From contig JAJTUQ010000006.1 in NCBI GenBank assembly GCA_021399445.1, positions 2,604,001 through 2,668,000 on the forward strand: a stretch of 64,000 bases of DNA, in the 5' to 3' direction. The notes beneath the pieces are model-generated. The model was not told where the DNA came from, searched no databases, and saw only the letters and a list, made by a program, of their open reading frames with translations. Source of the DNA: Xylogone sp. PMI_703 (Eukaryota > Ascomycota > Leotiomycetes). Shown here in pieces: positions 1 to 10,293 of this stretch. How positions within the stretch are numbered: position 1 is the first letter of the stretch; the number at the start of each line of letters is the position of its first letter. A program made the position numbers and the translations under genes.

Positions 1-603
1 GGAGCTCTTGGACCGAAGCACGATCTGAAATGTTGATTTTCGAGAAGGGGTGGATACTGTCGTATCCTAGGACAAGTGGGGTGGTCTCCCCCATAGTGGA
101 CAGCAGTACTATACAGCTCTGATTTCTGTCTTGGAGGCAAGCAATGAGAAAAGAAAGGAAACAGATGTATTGACAAGAAGTATGAGATCACCTACTCCCT
201 TCTTACCGAAGAATTGAGAGAAGAGACGCAAATATCCATCCTGGATTTCTTCCCTCGTAGTGTTTTTGTCGAGGTTGGATAAACAGAGGTACCTGGGTCG
301 GAGGCGGGGTAGCTCTCGGTGGGACATTTCGACGGTCCGCTGTTGCACCTCACTGGCGGCTAAAATGCCCGACTTCGCACCTTGCCTTTTTGAAGCCAGG
401 GACACTACGCTCCGTCACAGCTTCTCATTGATGGAAGAATTTCAAACCGTTCTGGTTTTTGCGGATGTAGACGGATAACGGATAAATCAACTATGATGCT
501 AAGCGCAGAGCCTCTACTATGATCAGTGTTACCCAAAAAAAAATAAAAAATAAAAAAACAAATCAGTTAATTATATGTATGATGCCAAAAGTGATCACAT
601 TAT
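1..603. other. No supported gene
   Basis: Nothing here is convincing as a gene. On the minus strand there is a short ATG reading frame from about 327 down to 109. A GTAAGA donor lies near 203 with a pyrimidine-rich acceptor near 138, so it could be the 5' end of a gene whose remainder lies outside the window to the left. I recognise no domain. Bases 534-556 are an A-rich run broken by single T residues. Confidence 0.4.
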
Positions 604-1236
604 TTAAGAATCTAGAACTCTATTTTGCTGGTTGCAAATAGCTCGTGGCTTGAAATCGTCATACTCTAGGCCCCAATCATCCATTTTCAAGTCATTCATA
701 GCTGTTTGTAATTTATTCTCTAGATCCCAAATTCCACCATTGATGATTTCCCCAACACCTCCAGTGGGAGATGTAACCGCAAAGCCTCGAACCGATGGCA
801 ACGAATTTATACTATTTTTGAGTGAACGGACAGAACTTCCAGCATGATCGGGTAGACTAAATTCTCCAACTTTAAGATACTGGGAGCTGAAAGTTGCGAA
901 TCCGAACACCATGTATTTAACCCTTTCTTGTACTGGTATTGGATTTGTCTTCTGAATTTCGGAGCCTAGCAACTGTTTTTGAAATGCCTGAATTACTTGC
1001 TCAATTTTTAGAAAGGCGGCCTCGCGCTGCTCATTAATTGCTTCTATACAAAAATTGTTAGTTCAGGTATTTTTAAAAAATGGAGATCAGAATCATCTCG
1101 CCGAATAGAAATATGATCTTTCGTTTTAGACAATATAAGGGTTATATAAAGCACTTATAGAACATTATATCCCTAAAGACTTAGAAACTGCACCAATTCC
1201 AAGACTAGACTGGACCGTGAGTTTCGAGAGGATCAT
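604..1236 (-). CDS. Hypothetical protein, tentative two-exon gene
   Basis: The well-supported part is the last exon, 1043 down to the stop at 604, encoding about 146 residues. It is preceded on the minus strand by a textbook intron end, with a CTAAC branch site 16 to 20 bases before TATAG. A first exon from the ATG at 1236 to about 1181 with a GTGCAG donor joins in the correct phase, giving a protein of about 165 residues. That donor is weak and the first exon is a guess. The exon contains a charged helical N-terminal part and a central Gly/Ser/Pro stretch. I recognise no family. It lies just downstream of the BTB gene on the same strand. It could also be the tail of a longer gene. Confidence 0.35.
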
Positions 1237-1268
1237 TTTCTGATTGTAGTCTGTACGGGATCGCTTGG

Positions 1269-2018
1269 TCACGGTCTGGTCTCAAAGAGATGCCACTTAC
1301 TGAGTGTTCTAGTAGATAGTCGAATACTCTCATCTGTCAGATCGATTGAATTACAGGCATCTTGCTGGGCAACTCGTGAAAGCACTTTGAAGTGATACTT
1401 CCTTTCAAATATCCATGCAATCCACAGCCACATTAAAAGAGTTTGATCAAATTTATCTGGAAGGCCTTGAGAGTCTACAAGTCCATCGAACCATGATATC
1501 GCGTGAGGTGCCACCAGTGTATGCCACTGATACTTATCGACCAGTACTGTGACCTTGTATAACATCTGCAGATCGAGCCGAGGCGGTACTTGAGTGCTAG
1601 TTTCATATAGGATACCGAGTATGATCATCATAGCTGTCGGGTCGTCATCTGGATCTAACAACTCAATCTCAACAAAACCATGCTCTATTAGTTCTTTGCG
1701 TTCACAAAATGCGGGGCCTTCAAACATCCCTTGAAAGTAGCGTGAGGATGAAATGAGTTTCAATGAGGAAACTCGCAGACGAATTTCTTTGGTTATGATA
1801 CTAAGAGGCCCCACAGAGTACTTTGCGTACTCTTCTTGTTTACCTGACGCAGGATCTTCTTTGTTTGACGAAGGCCCTTCTTGCATTCTTGGCGGAGACT
1901 CTTCTTGTTTAGTTGACAGTAACGCCTTCTGGGCTTCCGGTTTGAGACAGGTGTTCTCCATCCCGAGGATTAACTCCACGTCTCCGTTGGAGTCATAGTT
2001 AATGGATATGGTTGCCAT
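1269..2018 (-). CDS. BTB/POZ domain protein
   Basis: Single exon of 249 residues starting at the ATG at 2018. The first about 65 residues are a low-complexity Lys/Gln/Glu/Ser/Pro segment made of imperfect repeats of a KQEE-like unit. From about residue 68 it follows the fungal BTB/POZ pattern: a beta strand ending at PLSIITKEIRLRVSSLKL, then an S-x-x-F-x-x-MF segment (SRYFQGMFEGP), a DPDDDP turn followed by MMIILGILY, and an LVDKYQW helix. In fungi such proteins are usually protein-interaction modules, in some cases adaptors for Cul3 ubiquitin ligases; the partner here is unknown. The length is typical and nothing is missing. It is transcribed in the same direction as the NLR gene upstream, with 543 bp between them. 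Confidence 0.82.
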   Translation of the reverse strand: MATISINYDSNGDVELILGMENTCLKPEAQKALLSTKQEESPPRMQEGPSSNKEDPASGKQEEYAKYSVGPLSIITKEIRLRVSSLKLISSSRYFQGMFEGPAFCERKELIEHGFVEIELLDPDDDPTAMMIILGILYETSTQVPPRLDLQMLYKVTVLVDKYQWHTLVAPHAISWFDGLVDSQGLPDKFDQTLLMWLWIAWIFERKYHFKVLSRVAQQDACNSIDLTDESIRLSTRTLSKWHLFETRP

Positions 2019-2561
2019 TTTGATGTAAATTATTGCAACTTATGCGTGAGGTTGAAGACCTTGATTTGCAGGCAACGATAAAGTTTTCAGGTGAAAGTCG
2101 CAATACCAGTGAGTATTCACCTATCAACCGGACAGTCCCCACACTCTGCCTATGGTTGTCTTAACTTCTGCTTGAAATATGTATGTTTTAACCGAACTAT
2201 TAATTTGTCGAAAAGTCAAATCGTTAAAATGTCAATTCATAAGTTTAGTATAACCCTCCTAATGGTACACCATACTCTACAAGCGAAACGTGATTAGTCA
2301 ATTACGCTTCTCGAAATAAGAGACGACTTAATTTGAAAAAGTGTTATAGCTTCAAAATAAAAATAAATGGTCAGTAAAGGTATATTGATCTTGTCTACCC
2401 ATCAATGCATTGAGTTCTTACGGAGAATAAACACGAATCAGAGATAACGACTTATCAGAATCAATGTCAGCTCTAAATCTCCGAAACAGATAATGTCATT
2501 ATTCATGGTAATATCTTCACATATTCTTACTTGCTAGAATGTATATGGCTCAGCTATATGA
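2019..2561. other. Intergenic, BTB to NLR
   Basis: This 543-bp stretch lies between the 3' end of the NLR gene and the start of the BTB gene. It is moderately AT-rich. I see no gene and no recognisable element; a 68-residue plus-strand frame at 2091-2297 has no protein-like features. Confidence 0.6.
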
Positions 2562-5533
2562 CTACTTATATTCAGCTAGCTTTTCAAGCAGTAGCTGCTC
2601 AATCGCATCAAGCCCAATAACTCGAGCCCCCTTCATGCTATCGAGAAAGTTATTTACCCCATGTTTCAGGAGTAGCTTGGCCAGCACTACATCTCCATGA
2701 TAGACTTCATGCTGAAGAGGACTGGAAGAGTTGTCCACATTTAGATTTGGACCAGCTTGGTGTTCAAGCAATAGCTTCGTGATTTCCACATGCCTATGAA
2801 TCACGGCCGCCTGCAAAGAAGTGCCAAAATGCCCGCAGAACTTATTGACATCAGCCCCGCCATTAAGAAGCAACCCGGCAGTTGTTGCATAGCCTTTGGC
2901 CGCTGCGACCTGCAAGGCGCATCCATAGAATCCGCAACGTATGTCGGCATCGGCACCATATTCAAGAAGTAGCTGGACAATGTCTTCATGTCCCCGTGAG
3001 GCGGCGGCATAAAGAGCAGTCTCTGACCGGAAAATCCCACTATAATCCATCATGTTGACATCAGCCCCATGTTCAAGAAGTATTTTTACGATGTTCTGAT
3101 GGCCTTGAGTCGTGGCTGCTAGAAGAGCGGTTGCATACCGTCCACCTCGAGCAGAGACATGGGCACCATTCTTTATAAGTAGCATAACCATTTCCACTGC
3201 CCCCTTATAAGCTGCTGCTTGGAGTGCATTGCCATAGTATCCTCCTTTGGCATTGACATTCGCTCCATTCTCTAATAACATTTTCGCTGGTTCGACTAGG
3301 TTTGCAATCGAAGCATAGTATAGCTGAGGAGGAGTATTTTCCGCGTTCCTTAGTAAACTGACTGTAACATAGCGCCATGGCTCTTCAATATCAAAAAGCC
3401 GAATCCAGTTTATATATGCATCCTGAGATATAAAAAGCTGCCTGCTCAGCTGGTCTATCGTTTCGGTATTCTTTCCAGCTGCTCTGTAATGATGGATCCA
3501 ATATTGGGCCGCGTATTTGGCGAGAGGAAATCTATCAAGATCATCTGATGTTTGAATCATCTTCGGACCCTCGAAGTAGAGAAGATAAGCAAGACACATT
3601 TGCGCTATACGTGCCTCGGCACGACCCTGAATGAATGGCTTTGTGGCTTGCCTGATTCTGATTTGGTTGGAGATCAAGTACTCTTTGACTGAAAAGTGTG
3701 CTAATCTAAGCTCTTGTCTCCGATGCACCTGGCCATCTTGTTTATCAGGATGTATGTCTGATATACTCACCAGACTAGAGCATATCCGCAAGACGTCCCC
3801 ATAACTACGAAGCCTATTTTCGGGATTAAAGCCACCATTCTCGTCTACGTCAATTGCAACGACCTCTGCCGCTTCTTTTATTAAAAGTGGCCGAGCAGAA
3901 TATACTAAGACCTCCAAAACCTTGAATGCATCCTCAATATATTCGTCGTCAATATTGCATAGTATTCGAGCATATGTCTCATCCAACGTTTTCGGCAGCG
4001 AATTCAACGCTCGCCGAAGCTTATCCAGCTTCAAACATTTCCGTAGTGTATCTAGCTGACATTCGACCCATCTAAACCTGGGAGATAATCAGTTTGGTGT
4101 AAGTATAGATAAGCTGATCCCTACGTACATTCCGTCTGCACGACCCATTAATGTCTTCTCTATTTCTGTTTGCACAGAGGCAGGCCAGATATTAAGCTTT
4201 GGATCGTTTTTAAGACGTTCACTGATGTGAATACGGATATCATTATTTACTGTTGCACTTTGCAAAGGTATCTGCTCTGTAGCCAGATGCTCGAGATATT
4301 CTTCTATATCTCTTTCTTTCCGACTGGTGACAAGGATACGCAGATTTTGGATTTTCCAGTCGACGATAGTTTCGATTAGGGCTAGGAGCCGTTCTCTATC
4401 TTGACACTCATCTAAGGCATCAATAATTATGAACATCTCACGATGTCCTCTCAGTACATTTTCTAGTACTCGTAAAAGTTCGTCAGTTTTTGATTGTCTT
4501 TGTCCATCTTGACAGCTACTGAAAAGTGAGCTTAGAGACTCTGAAACTTCCATGGATTGAGAAGAAAATTGAATGATTAGAGAACGTATAAGATTCTCAT
4601 ATCGTTGCTTTGCAACATCATTGAAATCGAAATAGAAGTAGCCAATTGTGACTTTGGGGTCTGAACTGTGACTTGCAATGATGTCTTCTACGATAGTAGA
4701 GCTTCAACGCCCCAGTTAGCAACGACTGAAGTTGATACTGAGCATATCCCTACCAGATAACAGTCTTTCCGCAACCAGCTATGGCATGGTTAGAGATGAG
4801 TGATTGCTTAGCATTTCTTGAACAAACTTACGGATGCCATGGAGCCAGAGAAAGGAGGGAGCTAGAGTTTTCCATTTCTCATATTGGCTGCTATTGATAA
4901 GCCATTCTCCAGTTGCTGGCTGGTGTTTTTGATAAGCGGAGTTATGGCTGGAAGAGGGATCAGGTGCTTCGAGCCAGTCACAAATACTTTGCCAGTGGTT
5001 ATCATTGATTAGGCTAGCTACGTTGTCTCTAACTATACGCGTGAGATTGCTATAACTAGAAGTTAGTGATGTAACCTAACTCCAGTAAATATCAGTAGAA
5101 CTTACTACTGATCTGCCGTTAATGCTAGATTGAATGTTATCTTGTGCCTCTGGATTATTTGCAATAGTTTGTCTACATCTTTGCTACTAAATGGCCACTT
5201 TAAGGCCCTGTACCCTAGTTTCGTAATCTTATCCTTGTCATAATAGGCATTTAATTTCGTCAGTAGCTGCTCCAGATCTTTCATGCACTGTGAGATAGGC
5301 CCATCAGATCCGTTGAGAACGTCCAAGGTAGATGGCGATTTATTAACCGGCTCTCTAGTTAAATCCTGTATTTCCGTAAGGATATCTTGGAGAGTAATAA
5401 GCTCATTGCGAAGACGCCTAATATCATCCCGTGCCCCCTTCACTCCTACATAGTAGTTTTGACAAAGATTGAAGAGCTGAGCTGAAATTTGGATCAACGC
5501 AATGATGCTCGCGCCTGCGCTGATCCCATCCAT
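2562..5533 (-). CDS. NLR-type STAND protein: HeLo-like N domain, NACHT, ankyrin repeats
   Basis: Five exons on the minus strand: 5533-5106, 5055-4832, 4778-4754, 4701-4129 and 4077-2562. They total 2766 nt, exactly 922 codons with the stop, so 921 residues. All four introns (50, 53, 52 and 51 bp) have GT-AG ends. Residues 1 to about 140 match the fungal NLR N-terminal domain of the HeLo-like type (PF17111), beginning MDGISAGASIIALIQ. The NACHT domain carries Walker A GIPGCGKT at 216-223 and Walker B IIIDALDEC at about 317-325. At least six ankyrin repeats fill about 665-905. Fungal proteins of this build are thought to act in non-self recognition and regulated cell death, the ankyrin part being the sensor and the HeLo-like part the effector. 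No stop or frameshift is seen, so it looks functional. Third-exon joining was deduced from the P-loop consensus. Confidence 0.88.
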
Positions 5534-6283
5534 GATATCATCTAGGCGATCTCGGGCAGTAGTGAAACATGACGGTAGAGCGTCTAGACGATCGCAACCG
5601 CACTGATGGATATTATGAGTGAAGAAAAGAAAGCAATCGTGGTGTCAATGTCTGCTATTTGGGTAGTAACGATCTCGCGAGAGCCTCTGTGGCTTGGCGT
5701 GGCGCAGCACATCCCGAAAACTGATTGTGTAAATATCTCTCGTTTCGCGTCCACTGTTCAAAATCTTGGAAGGAATTATTGAAATCATCAAGTATTGGTC
5801 TTTGAGAATATATATTTGCAGTGCTAGAGCAATAAAGATATGCTAGGTTGTTGGACAGCGAGAAACTTTGGCACCGCTTGCAGCTGGAGCTTTAGCTAAG
5901 AGAAAAGTATCACATATCCCCAGGACTCTATCATTAATACTAAGTAAGGTCACATTTGAAGTTGCAGTATTATATCATCGAAAGCTTGCTCTCAGATTAA
6001 GATGGAGACGATATTGATGATCAATCATGCAAAGTCCCCGGCTTAAAACGGTATAGTTTATATACCGTAAGCAGTTAGCCCATAATCCACGAGCCAATAA
6101 AATAGCTGATTCCAAGAGATGGCCAATCAAATCTTGCCTTCTTCTAGAGGAAGTAAACAACAACGTCATAACTATGGCTTTACATCTATATATTCAGTTC
6201 TTACAGATGAACATTTCTCAAACCATTTCCTTACCCATACTTTCCTCTGAAATTTGATGCGCGATAGATCAAGATAAATCGCA
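5534..6283. other. Upstream region of the NLR gene
   Basis: This 750-bp stretch contains the presumed NLR promoter. I see no gene, repeat or RNA. A 64-residue minus-strand frame at 5975-6169 has no protein-like pattern. Confidence 0.55.
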
Positions 6284-6517
6284 ATGACACTCCAACGCCA
6301 CGATAGAGCCATCAAGAAGTTTAGAGTTCAAGGAACTTGCGATTACCTCGACGCCAAAGGCATTGATTACATCCACCGAGACGTCTTCAAATTCCACGGT
6401 GTAAGCAAGACCACAGGTTGGAGATTTTTGAAAGAACCTCGGGAGAATATTGTGCATCTCGAAGAGCCCCGAGGGCGAGCTAAAGGAAGGGCTGCACCAG
6501 ATGCTTTTAAGGGCTAG
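6284..6517 (+). pseudogene. Tc1/mariner-like N-terminal HTH fragment
   Basis: A 77-residue frame with the layout of the N-terminal helix-turn-helix of fungal Tc1/mariner-type transposases and their domesticated relatives: a helix with CDYLDAKGIDY, then RDVFKFHGVSKTTGWRFL, then a basic EPRGRAKGR tail resembling the usual E-T-R-G-R linker. The frame stops right after the linker, where a full transposase would continue for several hundred residues. About 10 codons further on, another frame reads RSLT-stop-E, reminiscent of the next conserved element (a SLTWE-like segment), so this is probably a decayed copy rather than a small gene. No terminal inverted repeats were found. The family assignment is from memory of the pattern. 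Confidence 0.45.
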
Positions 6518-7100
6518 ATTCCGCTCTCTAACTTGAGAACCGTTCGCTCGAATCTGGAGCGACTGAATAGGCCTCTTAACCATTAGAGAAGTCTGCACCA
6601 CGGGGTTATAACACGGCTGGCTATGAAATGGGCCATCGATAATTCTAAGGTTGAGGTTTAAGGAAAGCTCCCGATTTAGAAAGAGAAAACAAGATGGCAT
6701 CGCTTGTATTTTATTCTATTTTGGTTGGAGTTGGATCTGACTCTGTTGCACATCGCATAGAACTATGTACAATATATAAACAGGTGGATTTTACTTTTCA
6801 AATAGAAATTGACGTTCAATTTTCTAAATAAGTAAGAATAAATCTAATAACTCAATTGTAGTGAATAGTGGAGGTGCAGTGTAAGGTTTGACTGTTCGGA
6901 GACACTGCCAATTCACTTTTATTTGACGTCCAATTGACTTCCACCTCCTCTTTCATTTTGACTCTTCTCCCACTTGAATTCTACTTCTACATTCGCCGGG
7001 TGATATTCGGCATGAGATTATTCTTATGATGTGCGGAATGAAGTCATGTATTGTACTATCTACAATACAAAGCTACAGTTGATGCTCCCAGGCAAAGGGA
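6518..7100. other. No gene; probable continuation of the HTH relic, then intergenic
   Basis: The first about 80 bases may be further remnants of the transposase fragment. The rest, including a 143-residue minus-strand frame (6700-6269) that is antisense to the HTH fragment, shows no recognisable feature. Confidence 0.5.
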
Positions 7101-7485
7101 AGGGATAAACACTGCTGTGTCCTGAATGGGTACCTACGGATTAGTGGACGCAGCCCATACATATCCCCGATGCATGCATTTTGCGGATGTGCCGCCACAC
7201 ACTGCTGCCCTACGTGAGATGCTGTGGCGGGTCATAGAGACCTTCCAGCTACGTGAGGTGGCATCGGCTTGGAAGGCGGAGTTATTCGAGAATAGCACTA
7301 CGCAGAGGCCGACTCTTCTACACGACGGGGATCTGCTCTATAAATTGTGCACGCCAATGGGAGGAGACAATTGGTACACCCATTACATTCATCATTTACA
7401 TCATTATCCAGTTGTGCCATCAAGAATAAACTTCCCCTATCAGCAGAGTTGGTTTCTATCCTCGTTATCATTAAGACTAGCCTAA
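7101..7485 (+). pseudogene. Decayed HNH_2-type endonuclease-like fragment
   Basis: Two parts of one fungal HNH_2-like pattern lie in different frames. At 7101-7130 the sequence reads RDKHCCVLNG, matching the usual R-D-x-x-x-C-x-x-T-G element. From 7147 the next frame reads DAAHTYP, the usual EAAHIYP element with the metal-binding His at 7156. It continues with REVASAWKAELF, matching the helix that normally follows. The frame change lies between 7131 and 7146. The C-terminal N-L-x-x-L-x-P-x-A-H segment is only faintly visible near 7330-7360. The N-terminal part is absent. A related but better preserved copy lies at 27191-28125. The call rests on motif memory; the 119-residue frame starting at 7126 would be a gene only if this reading is wrong. 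Confidence 0.5.
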
Positions 7486-8642
7486 GTTACCACTAAAGCT
7501 GACTTTAACTAAAAATCTGCAGCCTAAGCAGCCAACTGATCACCTCAAACCAGTAAGAGCCCTTCATAATGTTAACTTGCTATTTATTACTAATTTTTAC
7601 TAGGCAAACATGACGTGGACCATTGCCGACACGGCCAGTTTGACACCCTGCTGTGTTTATCTTCTAGAAGTACCATTCTAGGTTTATTTGCGCTTTGCAA
7701 TGTGAGGAACAGGTTATCCGAGCTGTTGCTCAACTGTTATCTTGCGCCATAGTGTGACTATCTACAGTGAATTTGGACCATTAGCACGACAAGCCTACCC
7801 ATTAAGAGCTAATATATGTAAGGTGAAGACCCCGTTACAACAGCTGAACACAGATGGCTGGAGGCCAGGGCTTTGTAGCAGACGGGCAACCTCCTAGGGG
7901 AAGCAATACAACACCCAAGATTGGATGCTATAGGAGTCAGAGGCTAAGCATGAAGAGCGTTGGGCGAGCTGAACCGCACTAGGTCTGATCCTGATATATA
8001 ATTAAAACTTATTAGCCTTAAAACTCATTGGATTCAAGACAATTCAAAAAAGATTTAACAGCGGTTGTTGCAATGATGATAAGATTACTCAAATACTCAT
8101 TGTCTCGTCCTCATCAGCTGCCAGTTTATATTTTTTATGTATTATTTTCAGAACTAAAAAACATGGTTCATATCCTAATTTTGTTAATTAATGCTTATAA
8201 TAGCTTTCATCGCTGTGGTACGCAGACCTAGCCACCGGGTTGCTTGCTACCTAGATACCTCGGCACACTACCCCTCCAGAATCTCGGACCCTATCCGGAA
8301 CTCATCTCATCTGCCCCATGAGCAAAATTATCTCATACTATTCTGAAATTATGCTTCAAATTAGAGCTATATGGGATTCAGCAAACCATCGCACAAATTA
8401 ACTAGAGAATCATGGCTCTCTAGCTAATCAAACAACCCCCGGAATCTTTATGACGCGGGGCAGCGGAAAATGCCCACATTGAGGTCCATAGCTGGAACTC
8501 GGTTCCAGCTATGCTACATTCATAGGTAATTTTTATATACCTTTAAAAACAATACATTATTCCTTGAAAATTTCTTCCTCTCCTATCACTGCAACAGCGT
8601 CTGTCTTCAAGCTGCTGCAGGACTCACACATTATCTGGCATC
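7486..8642. other. Intergenic
   Basis: More than 1.1 kb without a credible gene. It includes the presumed promoter of the paraoxonase-like gene. Short frames at 8028-8231 and 8564-8785 lack coding character; the second overlaps exon 1 of the next gene in another frame. Confidence 0.55.
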
Positions 8643-10040
8643 ATGGCTCTGCTACCCCGCGTTGTAGTGGTGCTGGTTGCCTTTGGAGCAGTCATCTACC
8701 AGCTCTATCTGAAACGTTTCCTATTCACTACGATGGGTGTGGGTCGTGCCATGGAGCCACTGAGCAGCTTCAATTACACATGTGAAAGGATCAGTGATGT
8801 TGGCCTTGAGGCTTGTGAGGATATGTGGATTCATCAACCCACTGGATTACTTTTCCTGTCTTGCGGAGATAGCCAGGCTAGGACAAATTGGTTCCCAGCG
8901 TACGTTGAAATCATACACTTCTATACTCTCTGTGTTTTCTTTTTCATCCATTAGTTTCTCTGAACTTCATAATCAAACGCTGACAACAAGCCAGAATTGA
9001 TTCTCTCAATGCTTCAGGGCGAAGCCTCACTGATAAAATGGCCGTCCTGGACACCCGTGGTAAAGGAAGTATTGCCTCCCGCCTCAAGTGGATTGATATG
9101 GAGAACTTCTCTGGTATCAATGGTGATGGGACCATCACGATGCATGGCATTGATGTCCGCGAGATCCCCAACTCCAATAAACTTAAAATTTTATTGGTCA
9201 ACCATCGCCCACCAGTTGATCCTGCCACAGGTGAATTCTTAGACTCAACGAAAATTGGTGCAAACTCGACGCTTGAAGTATTTGAGATGACAATCGGCGG
9301 GGATAGCATGACCCATGTCAAGACCTATGCAGATGAAGCTATCCAGATGCCGAACCGTGCCCAATGGGTTGATGATAACTCCTTTGTTTTCACGAATGAT
9401 CATGATCGGAAAATAGGCCTTGTAAGTTAACTTCATATCCTGGTTCTCTCTCAAATAAAACTCGTTGAGATTAATTATCTTTTCACAGCTTCGTAACCTG
9501 GAAGCCTTCACCGGTGGGGGAAGCGTTGGCTACTGTGATCCAAAAGGCTGTAAAATAATCAAAGACAAAGGTTTCTACAATCCAAACGGTATTGGAGTCG
9601 GTCACGACGGTTTAGTCTATGTACCAAATACCGTTACAGGAGATCTCAACATCTTCACCTTGAACTCTAGCCGTCAATTTGAGGAAGTAGCTACCGTAAA
9701 GACCGGGTATCCCCTCGATAACCTCCACATCGAGCGGAATGGAGATGTCTATGCCGCTGCCTTTCCTCAGATGTATAAGTTAATGGCAAGCGGGAAGCAG
9801 CCGTTTGCATTAAATCCCCCTGCAATGGTCTTGAAGATTCGAAGGGAGGATGGTGCTGAAGAAGTTGACAAGGAGGGCAAATCGAGGAAGACACCTTCTT
9901 GGGTGGTTGAGAAAGTTCTGGAGGATGATGGATCTGTATTACCAGGTGCTACTGTTGCTGTACATGATGAATTGATGGATAGTATCTTTGTAGGGGGTGT
10001 TTGCTCGCCGTTTATTGCTATCTGCAAAAGTAAGAAATAG
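8643..10040 (+). CDS. Paraoxonase/arylesterase-like beta-propeller enzyme, membrane-anchored
   Basis: Three exons, 8643-8899, 8995-9421 and 9489-10040, give 411 residues; both introns have GT-AG ends (GTACGT...CCAG, GTAAGT...ACAG). Residues about 3-22 form a hydrophobic signal anchor, followed by FLFTTMGVGRAMEPL. The body follows the serum paraoxonase/arylesterase family (SMP-30-like six-bladed calcium-dependent propeller): CEDMWIHQPTGLLFLSCGD early, MHGIDV and LLVNHRPP in the middle, then the Asn/Asp-rich MPNRAQWVDDNSFVFTNDH, FYNPNGIGVGHDGLVYVPN and PLDNLHIERNGDVY. The Asn and Asp residues in these segments are the type that bind the catalytic and structural calcium. Family members hydrolyse lactones or esters; the real substrate cannot be read here. 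Length and motifs look complete. Confidence 0.85.
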
Positions 10041-10293
10041 AATATAATCCATGTTATTAATCAGACAAACATGTTCTTATGAACTGCTAGTTCAATATGT
10101 AGTAATAATTTCAGATTATATTTACCTAAACAACTTTCATTATGCTGGTAGCGACGCGAAATATTTCCACTGCTGATAAAACATGAAAAAGGGTTCACCT
10201 CCCGATGCTGAACATCAATGTGTCTATCCCAACTCTTTATTACCCAAACTGCATATTGTTATATCACACTATAAGCAATACATAGTGGCCGCA
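10041..10293. other. Short convergent intergenic region
   Basis: This is the 3' to 3' gap between the paraoxonase-like gene and the large minus-strand orphan. It is AT-rich, presumably holding both polyadenylation regions. No gene. Confidence 0.6.

Noticed and set aside
109..478. Overlapping 98-codon (-) and 72-codon (+) frames at the left edge
   Set aside because: They overlap each other, begin at non-ATG codons or without context, and show no family pattern. Only the minus-strand one has possible splice sites, so it is mentioned but not called.
6269..6700. 143-codon minus-strand frame
   Set aside because: It is antisense to the HTH fragment, whose plus-strand pattern explains the sequence better.
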